NCBI GenBank assembly: GCA_035549195.1
Contig: DASZRK010000060.1
Coordinates: 1 to 64,000, forward strand
Length of the DNA stretch: 64,000 nt
Reading direction: 5' to 3'
DNA from: a bacterium
GTDB lineage: Bacteria > Oederibacteriota > Muellerivitia > Muellerivitales > Muellerivitaceae
The position numbers and the translations under genes are program-made. Under the pieces are notes generated by a model. The model was not told the origin of the DNA and ran no database searches. It saw only the letters and a list, made by a program, of their open reading frames with translations. Below, in pieces: positions 54,015 through 64,000 of the stretch (position 1 is the first letter of the stretch; the number at the start of each line of letters is the position of its first letter).

Positions 54015-54746
54015 ATGCGATACGGGCTCTTTTCCGACGTTCACAGTAATCTCGAGGCCATGACGGCCGTCGCCAAGTCCATGAAGGACGCGGGCGTCGT
54101 CCAGACCCTTTGCGGCGGGGACTTCGTCGGTTATTACGCCGACCCCAACGCGACCATCGATCTCATCCGGTCCCTCGACTGCTGGAAATCGGTCATGGGC
54201 AACCACGATGCCGGGCTCCTGGGCCTCACCTCCCTCGACAAGTTCAACAAACCCGCCGCCGAGGCCATCCTTTGGACCCGGGGCCGCATCACCCCCGCGA
54301 ACCGGCAGTTCCTCCAGGGCCTGCGCCTGCGCGAGGAGATCGGCGAGATCCAATTGGTGCATTCCTCGCCGCTCCAGAGCGAGGAGTGGCATTACCTCAC
54401 CGCCCAGGAGGACCTGGAACGCAACTTCCGCTATTTCCAGGGCTTCATCTGTTTCTTCGGCCACGTCCACAAACCCTTCATCGCCGAACAAAAGAAGGAC
54501 GGGTCGGTGAGGATCATCGAGGACGCGGACTACCAATTGGATCCGGAATGCCGCTACCTGGTGAACGTGGGGTCCGTGGGCCAACCCCGGGACGGCAGCC
54601 CCAAGACCTGCTGGGTGCTCTACGATTCCACCGCCAAGACCCTCTCCATCAAGCGGCTCGACTACGACTTCGAGACCACCGCCAAGAAGACCCTCGACGC
54701 CGGGCTTCCCGAATATCTCGCCCAGCGGTTGAAGACGGGAAAATAA
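54015..54746 (+). CDS. Calcineurin-like metallophosphoesterase
   Basis: About 243 residues. I use ATG 54015 (MRYGLFSDVHSN). Metal-binding motifs: DVHSN, GGDFVGY (GD), GNHD, then HSS and GHVH. Related to the YfcE/ApaH-like phosphoesterase group acting on phosphodiesters or nucleotides; substrate unknown. It is followed by a secreted protein gene at eight bases and by ligA. Confidence 0.85.
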   Translation: MRYGLFSDVHSNLEAMTAVAKSMKDAGVVQTLCGGDFVGYYADPNATIDLIRSLDCWKSVMGNHDAGLLGLTSLDKFNKPAAEAILWTRGRITPANRQFLQGLRLREEIGEIQLVHSSPLQSEEWHYLTAQEDLERNFRYFQGFICFFGHVHKPFIAEQKKDGSVRIIEDADYQLDPECRYLVNVGSVGQPRDGSPKTCWVLYDSTAKTLSIKRLDYDFETTAKKTLDAGLPEYLAQRLKTGK

Positions 54747-54753
54747 CTGGCCA

Positions 54754-57581
<2,828 letters not shown>

Positions 57582-57586
57582 GAATG

Positions 57587-57775
57587 TGTCATTGCGAGGA
57601 ATGCCGGACGAATAGGCCGGCGCAAATGACGAAGCAATCTCAGTTCCAAAATAAGGTCCTTATTTATACTGGAGTTGCCGCGTCGTAACCGTCCCGCCCT
57701 TCGAGGGCCTCAGGGCTTATCAATAGGCCATGAGCTTGTCGAATGGCTATTCGCGGGCCACTCCTCGCAATGACA
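57587..57775. repeat. MITE-like inverted-repeat element, copy 1
   Basis: Ends TGTCATTGCGAGGA (57587-57600) and TCCTCGCAATGACA (57762-57775) are perfect 14-bp terminal inverted repeats bounding 189 bases. The interior has further dyads and no reading frame. Similar TGTCATTGCGAGGA repeats occur widely in environmental bacterial genomes (recalled, not searched). A second copy lies at 58279-58439. Confidence 0.75.
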
Positions 57776-57795
57776 GAAAAAAACAGAGGAAGATC

Positions 57796-58263
57796 ATGAA
57801 ACCTAAGTCGGCCATGCTTTTTGCCATTTTCCTGCTCATTTGCGTATATCCGCTAGGACGGGATGCCTTCGCGGGACAGACGGCTTCCCAGGACGCCGGG
57901 GTGGTGGCGGGGGAACTGGAAAAGGCCAAGGCCGAGACCCAAAAGCTCAAGGACGCCTGGGACAAGTCCCGGTTGGAAACGACCCTCTACGAAAAGCGGG
58001 TGAAGCGGGCCACCGATCGTTTCGCCAAGGCCGCCCAGGGCCTGAAGGACAAGGCGCGGGTAGAGAAGGAAAAGGCGGAGATCGAATTCCAGATCTCCCT
58101 CGAACGCCGGAAGTTGGCCTACAACGCCTGGCAGGCGGCCCAATTGCGCGCGGCCGCCAAGGAATCCCTCTTGAAGGCCTTGGAGGACGACAAGGATTGC
58201 GAGGAGATCGGCAAGCGGATCGAGGGACTGAAGGCCAAGCTGGCGGGCTTGACCGGGAAATAG
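57796..58263 (+). CDS. Hypothetical exported coiled-coil protein
   Basis: About 155 residues from ATG 57796 (GAGGAAG upstream). A signal peptide (MKPKSAMLFAIFLLICVYPLG) is followed by a long, Lys/Glu/Ala-rich coiled coil. No family was assigned. It is flanked by two copies of the same 102-base repeat, so it may have been carried or trapped by them. Confidence 0.6.
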   Translation: MKPKSAMLFAIFLLICVYPLGRDAFAGQTASQDAGVVAGELEKAKAETQKLKDAWDKSRLETTLYEKRVKRATDRFAKAAQGLKDKARVEKEKAEIEFQISLERRKLAYNAWQAAQLRAAAKESLLKALEDDKDCEEIGKRIEGLKAKLAGLTGK

Positions 58264-58278
58264 AAGGGGGACGGTGGC

Positions 58279-58439
58279 GACGAAGCGACCCCAGTTCCCA
58301 AATAACATCCCTGGGAAAAGGCTTATCTGAACTGAGTTTGCCGCGTCGTGATCGCCCCGCCCTTCGAGGGCCTCAGGGCTTATCAATAGGCCATGAGCTT
58401 GTCGAATGGCTATTCGCGGGTCACTCCTCGCAATGACAG
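58279..58439. repeat. MITE-like element, copy 2 (left end lost)
   Basis: The last 102 bases (58338-58439) match copy 1 (57675-57776) at about 98 of 102 positions. The left part is diverged and the left terminal repeat is missing. It ends with the same TCCTCGCAATGACA. Confidence 0.7.
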
Positions 58440-58638
58440 CAAAATTGCAACGTGGCCAAAGTTCCCGCAATGACAGTGATTTTGACCTTGGGCGGTTCTT
58501 GAACCCCCCCTTTGGAATCCCTATACTTCCCCTTCCTAGCCTCCAAATCCTCAAGAAAAACGTCAAAAAGACGTTCTTTCCAATAACCCATCCGTCCCTT
58601 GGCGCCTTGGCGCCTTGGCGGTGAAAAAAGGTGTTCTT
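58440..58638. other. Non-coding stretch before secA
   Basis: About 200 bases without a gene. Contents: a further CCCGCAATGACAG piece (58464-58476); a small hairpin AACGTC/GACGTT near 58559-58575; and a tandem CTTGGCGC repeat (58599-58620), known from dispersed repeats. AAGGTG before the TTG at 58639 would be the secA ribosome-binding site. Confidence 0.5.
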
Positions 58639-61323
58639 TTGATCGGCAATATCCTCACCAAGGTCTTCGGCAGCAAGACGGAGCGCGAATTGAAGGGCCT
58701 CTGGCCCAAGGTCCAGGCCATCAACGCCCTGGAACCCCAAATGAAGGCCCTCTCCGACCAGGACCTCCGCAACAAGACCGCCGAGTTCAAGGAACGCCTG
58801 GCCAAGGGCCAGACCCTGGACGACCTGCTCGTCGAGGCCTTCGCGGTGGTGCGGGAAGCCGCCCAGCGCACCATCGGCCAGCGGCACTTCGACGTCCAGC
58901 TCATCGGCGGCATGGTGCTCCACGCGGGGAAGATCGCCGAGATGAAGACCGGGGAAGGGAAGACCCTGGTGGGGACCCTGCCCGTCTACCTCAACGCCCT
59001 CGCGGGCAAGGGCGTCCATGTGGTGACCGTCAACGACTTCCTGGCCGAACGGGACAGCCACGGCCGGGGCGACTTCAAGGGCATGGCCAACATCTACAGC
59101 TTCCTGGGGCTCACCACGGGCGTCATCAAGCACGGGATGGACCATGAGGAACGCAAGGGCGCCTACAACTGCGACATCACCTTCGGCACGAACAACGAAC
59201 TGGGCTTCGACTACCTCAGGGACAACATGGCCACCTCCATGGACCACGTGGTCCAGCGCGACCTCAACTACGCCATCGTGGACGAGGTGGACAGCATCCT
59301 GGTGGACGAGGCCCGCACGCCCCTGATCATCTCGGGGCCCAGCGAGGAATCCACCGACCTCTACTATAAGATCGACCGCATCATCCCCTCCCTCAAGGCG
59401 GGCAAGGACAACGACTACGACACCGAGGAAAAGACCCGGGCGGTCTTCCTGACCGAATCGGGCGTCCGCCACGTGGAGAAACTGCTGCAGGTGGACAACC
59501 TCTACGACCCCAAGAACGTCCAGTTGGTCCACCACGTCCAACAGGCCCTCAAGGCCCACGTCATCTTCAAGAAGGACGTGGACTACATCGTGAAGGACGG
59601 CGAGGTCGTCATCGTCGACGAGTTCACCGGCCGCCTCATGCAGGGCCGCCGCTATTCGGACGGATTGCACCAGGCCCTGGAGGCCAAGGAGAAGGTCAAG
59701 ATCGAGGCCGAGAACCAGACCCTGGCCACCATCACCTTCCAGAACTTCTTCCGCATGTACAAGAAACTGGCCGGCATGACCGGGACCGCCGAGACCGAGG
59801 CCGCCGAGTTCAAGGAGATCTACAACCTGGACGTGCTCACCATCCCCACGCACCGCCCCATGGTGCGCGTGGACGAGCCCGACGCGGTCTACCGGTCGGT
59901 GCGCGAGAAGTACGACGCCATCGCCAAGGACATCGAGGAGCTCCACAAGAAGGGCCAGCCGGTCCTGGTGGGGACGGTCTCCATCGAGAAGAACGAGATG
60001 CTCTCGGCCATGCTCAAGAAGCGGGGCATCAAGCACGAGGTCCTCAACGCCAAGTTCCATGAGCGGGAATCGGACATCATCGCCCTGGCCGGCCGGCCCG
60101 GCGGGGTCACCATCGCCACCAACATGGCGGGCCGCGGGACCGACATCAAGCTGGGGCCCGGTATGAGCGAGTTGGGGGGGCTGGCCGTCTTCGGCACCGA
60201 GCGCCACGAGAGCCGCCGCATCGACAACCAGCTGCGGGGCCGTTCCGGCCGCCAGGGCGACCCGGGCCTCTCCCGTTTCTACGTGTCCCTCGAGGACGAC
60301 CTGATGCGCATCTTCGGGTCCGACAAGCTCAAGGATTGGATGACGCGCCTCGGCATGGAGGAGGGGGAGGTCATCCAGCATCCCTGGGTCTCCAAGTCCA
60401 TCGAACGGGCCCAAAAGGCCGTGGAAGCCCACAACTTCGACATCCGCAAACACCTGCTCGAATACGACGACGTGATGAACAAGCAGCGGGAGGTCATCTA
60501 CCGGGAACGCAACCGGGTCCTGCGCCAGAACGACATCCGCTCCCACATGCTGGAGGTGCTGGAGGACGTGGCGGTGATCGGCGTGGAGGCCCACATCCCC
60601 GAAAAAGCCGACACGGACAAGTGGGACTTCGAGGGGCTCCACAAGTGGTTCCAGGGCATCTTCCAGACGCCGTTGGACTGGCAGAAGGAGAACCTGGTCC
60701 GCCTGGACCGGGACGCCCTTTTCGCGGCCATGAAGGACGAGATCCTCAAGGCCTATGAGGCCAAAGAGAAGGCGCTCACCCCCCAGGTCATGCGTACCCT
60801 GGAGCGGGCCATCCTCCTGCAGGTCGTGGACAACCAGTGGAAGGACCACCTGCTTTCCATGGACCACTTGAAGGAAGGCATCGGCCGGCAAGGCTACGGC
60901 GGCAAGGACCCATTGATCGAGTACAAACGCGAGGGCTTCGAGCTCTTCCGGGAGATGGTGGGCCGCATCAAGGAAGAGACCCTCAAACTGCTCTTCCTGG
61001 TGCAGGGCGTGCGCTCGGTCGATGACCTTTTCCCGACCGGCGAGTTCAAGAACATCCGGGAAGAGCATCCGGATTTCGACCCCCGCGCCGCCGCCCAGGC
61101 CACCCGGGCCCAGGCGCCCCAACCCATGGGCATGCTGGGCGGCAACGTGGCCCCCGGTTTCGGCGGACCCCCTCCGGGCTACGACGAATGGGAAGCCCAG
61201 GGCAGCCAGCCCCGGGAACAGGTGAAGATCGCCCCCATCCGCCGCGACGAGCCCAAGGTCGGGCGTAACGACCCCTGCTGGTGCGGTTCTGGCAAAAAGT
61301 ATAAGAAGTGTCACGGGGCCTAG
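58639..61323 (+). CDS. secA: Protein translocase subunit SecA
   Basis: About 894 residues. I place the start at the TTG 58639 (reads [18 protein letters not shown], the family start); an earlier TTG at 58615 or GTG at 58621 would add repeat-derived residues. It has Walker A TGEGKT near residue 105, DEAD-type [14 protein letters not shown], preprotein-binding and helical-scaffold regions, and a C-terminal SEC-C zinc motif ([14 protein letters not shown]). It is the motor of Sec export. Its 3' end is reiterated downstream. Confidence 0.96.
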   Translation: MIGNILTKVFGSKTERELKGLWPKVQAINALEPQMKALSDQDLRNKTAEFKERLAKGQTLDDLLVEAFAVVREAAQRTIGQRHFDVQLIGGMVLHAGKIAEMKTGEGKTLVGTLPVYLNALAGKGVHVVTVNDFLAERDSHGRGDFKGMANIYSFLGLTTGVIKHGMDHEERKGAYNCDITFGTNNELGFDYLRDNMATSMDHVVQRDLNYAIVDEVDSILVDEARTPLIISGPSEESTDLYYKIDRIIPSLKAGKDNDYDTEEKTRAVFLTESGVRHVEKLLQVDNLYDPKNVQLVHHVQQALKAHVIFKKDVDYIVKDGEVVIVDEFTGRLMQGRRYSDGLHQALEAKEKVKIEAENQTLATITFQNFFRMYKKLAGMTGTAETEAAEFKEIYNLDVLTIPTHRPMVRVDEPDAVYRSVREKYDAIAKDIEELHKKGQPVLVGTVSIEKNEMLSAMLKKRGIKHEVLNAKFHERESDIIALAGRPGGVTIATNMAGRGTDIKLGPGMSELGGLAVFGTERHESRRIDNQLRGRSGRQGDPGLSRFYVSLEDDLMRIFGSDKLKDWMTRLGMEEGEVIQHPWVSKSIERAQKAVEAHNFDIRKHLLEYDDVMNKQREVIYRERNRVLRQNDIRSHMLEVLEDVAVIGVEAHIPEKADTDKWDFEGLHKWFQGIFQTPLDWQKENLVRLDRDALFAAMKDEILKAYEAKEKALTPQVMRTLERAILLQVVDNQWKDHLLSMDHLKEGIGRQGYGGKDPLIEYKREGFELFREMVGRIKEETLKLLFLVQGVRSVDDLFPTGEFKNIREEHPDFDPRAAAQATRAQAPQPMGMLGGNVAPGFGGPPPGYDEWEAQGSQPREQVKIAPIRRDEPKVGRNDPCWCGSGKKYKKCHGA

Positions 61324-61325
61324 GA

Positions 61326-61390
61326 CCGTTCCCTGTGACGAGCCTACAAGGCGAGGAACGGGATCAGGGAGCGCCATTCCAAGGGAATGG
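61326..61390 (+). other. Hairpin pair A between SEC-C copies 1 and 2
   Basis: Hairpin 1: CCGTTCC (61326-61332)/GGAACGG (61355-61361), with inner GCCT/AGGC. Hairpin 2: CCATTCC (61374-61380)/GGAATGG (61384-61390) with an AAG loop, extendable to a 10-bp stem. Counterparts at 61471-61541 keep the pairing with different bases. Confidence 0.6.
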
Positions 61391-61393
61391 TGC

Positions 61394-61462
61394 AAGGTCG
61401 GGCGTAACGACCCCTGCTGGTGCGGGAGCGGGAAGAAGTACAAGAAATGCCATGGAGCGTAA
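61394..61462 (+). repeat. Second copy of the secA SEC-C coding end
   Basis: 69 bases encoding exactly the same 22 residues plus stop as the true secA end (61255-61323), in the +1 frame relative to secA. The first 32 bases are identical; after that almost every codon differs synonymously (TAG becomes TAA). No start codon opens this frame, so it is not an ordinary gene. Confidence 0.85.
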
Positions 61463-61470
61463 GCGGAATG

Positions 61471-61541
61471 GCGTTTCGGCCTGCGCTTGAGCCCACCAGG
61501 CGAAACGCAAGGTGAGGGGTGCCGTTCCAATGAGGAACGGC
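61471..61541 (+). other. Hairpin pair B between SEC-C copies 2 and 3
   Basis: Hairpin 1: GCGTTTC (61471-61477)/GAAACGC (61502-61508), with inner GCCTG/CAGGC. Hairpin 2: GCCGTTCC (61521-61528)/GGAACGGC (61534-61541). Corresponds to pair A with compensatory changes. Confidence 0.6.
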
Positions 61542-61564
61542 GAAAGAAGTGCCACGGCGCTTAA
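61541..61564 (+). repeat. Third, partial copy of the secA SEC-C end
   Basis: Codons for RKKCHGA and a TAA stop, in the same frame as copy 2 and with a third set of synonymous codons. It may be the remnant of the original gene end. Confidence 0.7.
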
Positions 61565-61681
61565 GGCATCACACGACACGAAGCCACGAAGTTTTGAAGA
61601 GATCGTTCGAAGGGTGAAGATTCAAGAATGTCCATTTTCGGCCGGCCTTCGTGTCTTGGCGGCTTCGTGTCATGTTATGCC
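61565..61681. repeat. Inverted-repeat element with GACACGAAGCC ends
   Basis: 21-base imperfect arms (61565-61585 and 61661-61681) built on GACACGAAGCC/GGCTTCGTGTC and GGCAT/ATGCC, bounding 117 bases without coding content. The motif resembles dispersed bacterial ACACGAAGCCACGAAG repeats. Confidence 0.65.
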
Positions 61682-61704
61682 TTTATCTTTTTCAGGGGGG
61701 TCTC

Positions 61705-63354
61705 ATGAACCGTAACTCTTCGTTGATCCTGGCGGTTTTAGCGGCCATCCTTCTGGCCGGCTGCTCCCATAAGGACCCCAAGATCTACGCCCAGGGCGGC
61801 CCGGTGGCCGACGGGGACACCCTCATTGAATCCTCCATCGGCGACGCCAAGACCCTGAACCCGGTCCTCATGGACGAAAGCGCGGGCGGGGACATCGTCG
61901 CCTTGGTCTTCAACGGCCTCCTGCGTTACAACGAAAAGATGGAATTGGAGCCTTGCCTGGCCGAGAAGTGGAAGGTCTCCAAGGACGGCAAGACCATCAC
62001 CTATAACCTGCGCCATGGCGTCAAGTTCCACGACGGCGTGGAGATGACGGCGGAGGACGTGGTCTTCACCTACAAGGTCTTCTCGGACCCGACGGTGAAC
62101 ACCCCCTATGGGGCCGATTACCAGTACATCAAGTCGGTGGAGGCCGAGGGCCTCTACACGGTCAAGGTGACCTACAAGAAGGCCTTCGCCCCCGCCCTGA
62201 CGAACACCTTTTCCTCCATCCTTCCCAAGCATCTTTTGGAAGGGAAGGACATCAATAAGGACGACGATTTCAACCGGCACCCCATCGGCACCGGGCCCTA
62301 CAAGTTCAAGGAGTGGAAGACCGCCCAGCAGATCGTGCTGGAGGCCAACCCGGACTATTGGGAGGGCAAACCCCATATCAAGCGTTTCATCATGCGGATC
62401 ATCCCGGACCAGTCCTCCGAGTTCCTGAGCCTGCTCAAGGGCGAGATCGACGGCATGGGCGCCTGGACCAGCGGGGGACTGACGCCCGAGCAGTACGCCC
62501 GGCAGACCGACACCCCGAAGTTCACCGACTACTACGACAAATTCCGCACCGACCAGTTCGTCTACGTCTATGTCGGCTGGAACCTGGAGAACCCGCTCTT
62601 CCAGGATGTGAGGGTCCGCAAGGCCCTGACCATGGCCATCGACCGCCAGAGCATCATCCAGAACGTGGTCTATGGACTGGGGAGCATCTGCACCGGTCCC
62701 TTCGTGCCCCAGTCCTGGGCCTGCGATAAGGACGTGAAGCCCTATCCCTTCGACGTGGAGGGGGCCAAGAAGGTCCTGGCGGAAGCCGGTTGGAAGCCCG
62801 GCGCCGACGGCATCCTGCACAAGACCATCCAGGGCAAGGACACCCCCTTCCGGTTCAAGCTCTATACCAACCAGGGCAACGTCAGCCGGGAGCGCATCGC
62901 CACGATCGTCCAGCAGCAGCTCAAGCAGGTGGGCATCGATTGTTCCCCCCAGATCATGGAATGGACCACCCTGCTGAACGAATACATCAACAAGCGCAAA
63001 TACGACGCCATGGTCATGGGCTGGCAGTTCGGCCCGGAGCCCGACTGTTACCTTTCCTGGCACTCCTCCCAGATGGGCGAACACCAGTACAACATGGTCG
63101 ACTACAAGAACCGCACGGTGGACTCGCTGCTGGTGCAGGGCCGGACCACCCTGGACCCGGCCAAACGGGCGCGCATCTACCACCGGATCCACCGGATCCT
63201 CCACGACGACGTGGCCGCCACTTTCCTTTATGTCCCCAACTCGCTGCCGGCGCTGCACAAGCGCTTCAAGGGGGTGGAGGTCAACCCGAACGGGATCGGT
63301 TGGCACCCGGAGCGGTGGTACGTGCCCGCCGACCAGCAGAAATACGCCCAATAG
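61705..63354 (+). CDS. Peptide/nickel-type ABC transporter substrate-binding lipoprotein (SBP family 5)
   Basis: About 549 residues from ATG 61705 (GGGGGG upstream). Lipobox ILLAGC. SBP_bac_5 pattern: TLIESSIGDAKTLNPVLMDE start, GVKFHDG near residue 105 and later PIGTGPYKF. The C-terminus ends QQKYAQ. It binds oligopeptides or similar ligands in the periplasm and passes them to the permease encoded next. Confidence 0.93.
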   Translation: MNRNSSLILAVLAAILLAGCSHKDPKIYAQGGPVADGDTLIESSIGDAKTLNPVLMDESAGGDIVALVFNGLLRYNEKMELEPCLAEKWKVSKDGKTITYNLRHGVKFHDGVEMTAEDVVFTYKVFSDPTVNTPYGADYQYIKSVEAEGLYTVKVTYKKAFAPALTNTFSSILPKHLLEGKDINKDDDFNRHPIGTGPYKFKEWKTAQQIVLEANPDYWEGKPHIKRFIMRIIPDQSSEFLSLLKGEIDGMGAWTSGGLTPEQYARQTDTPKFTDYYDKFRTDQFVYVYVGWNLENPLFQDVRVRKALTMAIDRQSIIQNVVYGLGSICTGPFVPQSWACDKDVKPYPFDVEGAKKVLAEAGWKPGADGILHKTIQGKDTPFRFKLYTNQGNVSRERIATIVQQQLKQVGIDCSPQIMEWTTLLNEYINKRKYDAMVMGWQFGPEPDCYLSWHSSQMGEHQYNMVDYKNRTVDSLLVQGRTTLDPAKRARIYHRIHRILHDDVAATFLYVPNSLPALHKRFKGVEVNPNGIGWHPERWYVPADQQKYAQ

Positions 63355-63394
63355 CCCTTAATGACGGGGAACCCGGCCGATGGTAAGGTGAGGC

Positions 63395-64000
63395 ATGCGT
63401 AACTACCTCCTGCGCCGTCTGCTGGTCATGGTGCCCATGGTGCTGGGCATCTCCATCCTTACCTTCGCCATCCTCCAGCTTTCCCCCGGCGACCCGGCCT
63501 CCCTCTCGGTGAGCCTGAACTCCAAGATCGATCCCGGCTACATCACCAAACTGCGGGCGTCCTACGGCCTGGACCAGCCGGTCTATGTCCAATACGGCCA
63601 TTGGCTCCAGGGGATGCTGACGCTCAACTTCGGCAATTCCTTCATGGACGGGCGTCCGGTCTCCACGGTCATCGCCGAAAGGCTCCCGGCCACCCTGCTC
63701 CTGTCCGGTCTCTCCGAGGTCCTGTTGTTCCTCGTGGCCGTGCCCCTGGGGGTGATGGCGGCCTATTACCGGGGAAGCTGGCTGGACCGGTTCCTGACCC
63801 TGTTCTCCTTCGCCGGATTCGCCATGCCGACCTTCTGGCTGGCCCTGATGCTCATGCTCATCTTCGGGGTCCATCTGGGCTGGCTTCCCGTCTCGGGCAT
63901 GACGAGCGTGGGGTCCGAATATCTCCCTTGGTACGGGAGGATCGGGGACCTGGCCCTGCACCTCATCCTTCCGCTCGTCGTCACCACCTATGGCGGGCTG
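63395..64000 (+). CDS. Peptide ABC transporter permease (DppB/OppB-type), 3' truncated by window
   Basis: 202 codons visible and open at the window edge. The N-terminus MRNYLLRRLLVMVPMVLGIS and the following LSPGDPA, RASYGLDQPV and FGNSFMDGRPV segments are diagnostic of the DppB permease family. Several membrane helices are visible before the cut. It follows the binding protein by 40 bases, as in dpp/opp operons. Confidence 0.93.
   Translation, partial: MRNYLLRRLLVMVPMVLGISILTFAILQLSPGDPASLSVSLNSKIDPGYITKLRASYGLDQPVYVQYGHWLQGMLTLNFGNSFMDGRPVSTVIAERLPATLLLSGLSEVLLFLVAVPLGVMAAYYRGSWLDRFLTLFSFAGFAMPTFWLALMLMLIFGVHLGWLPVSGMTSVGSEYLPWYGRIGDLALHLILPLVVTTYGGL

Noticed and set aside
61226-61462. Extra SEC-C protein encoded in the +1 frame after secA
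   Set aside because: No start codon in the open frame and it begins inside secA. A frameshift would be needed and no slippery site was evident.
57853-61530. Very long minus-strand open frame opposite secA (also long frames opposite ligA and the peptide-binding protein)
   Set aside because: Shadow of GC-rich codon use on the coding strand. The product has no motif and the plus strand encodes clear SecA.

Overview
The window is chromosomal DNA from a GC-rich, diderm (outer-membrane-bearing) bacterium. The envelope evidence is several beta-barrel proteins, lipoproteins with lipoboxes, YceI-like and Spy/CpxP-like periplasmic proteins, and FecR-domain exported proteins. Thr/Pro-rich linkers ahead of FlgD-type Ig repeats, and the many genes that match no well-known family, point to a poorly sampled candidate lineage. 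I do not assign a phylum. No phage, insertion sequence with a transposase, or CRISPR array was seen. One tRNA (Leu, UAG) is present.

Layout. 0-8 kb: the tail of a Thr/Pro-rich surface protein, a small redox-type cluster (heme-like membrane protein plus YceI), a ferritin-like diiron protein, an RRM RNA-binding protein, RNase J, and an EAL c-di-GMP phosphodiesterase. 8-11 kb: trxB and glpD on the minus strand, then tRNA-Leu. 11-18 kb: tig-clpP-clpX, a hydrolase, and a serine-biosynthesis pair (class V aminotransferase plus serA) behind a promoter flanked by two near-identical Rex/CRP-like palindromes. 18-22 kb: exported proteins, PilZ, an MCP-like signalling protein and a zinc-ribbon/TPR protein. 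22-26 kb (minus): a three-gene lipid-linked-glycan type operon. 26-31 kb: TPR protein, uracil-DNA glycosylase, pepA, and an ECF sigma / membrane anti-sigma candidate / Spy-like operon with an ECF-type promoter. 31-38 kb: a PuuD-like membrane protein, a PrcB-domain protein, ychF, nth, and an ABC exporter with two permeases.

37.7-46.0 kb is the most distinctive region. A CHASE2-cyclase is followed by two tandem, clearly paralogous cassettes, each encoding a FecR-domain protein, an outer-membrane barrel and a lipoprotein, with translational overlaps. This looks like an undescribed envelope system. 46-54 kb: MarC, NAD kinase, an M15 peptidase, phosphoglycerate mutase, and a riboflavin operon (ribD-ribE-yaaR-ribBA-ribH-nusB). 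54-64 kb: phosphoesterase, ligA, secA and a peptide ABC transporter. The ligA-secA area carries dispersed inverted-repeat elements. The 3' end of secA is reiterated twice downstream with almost purely synonymous changes, interleaved with hairpins that show compensatory base changes.

Regulatory reading: second-messenger genes are common (EAL, PilZ, class III cyclase). Several genes start 6-9 bases after a -10 box with no Shine-Dalgarno sequence, so leaderless transcription looks frequent. Function calls rest on motifs read by eye. No database search was run.
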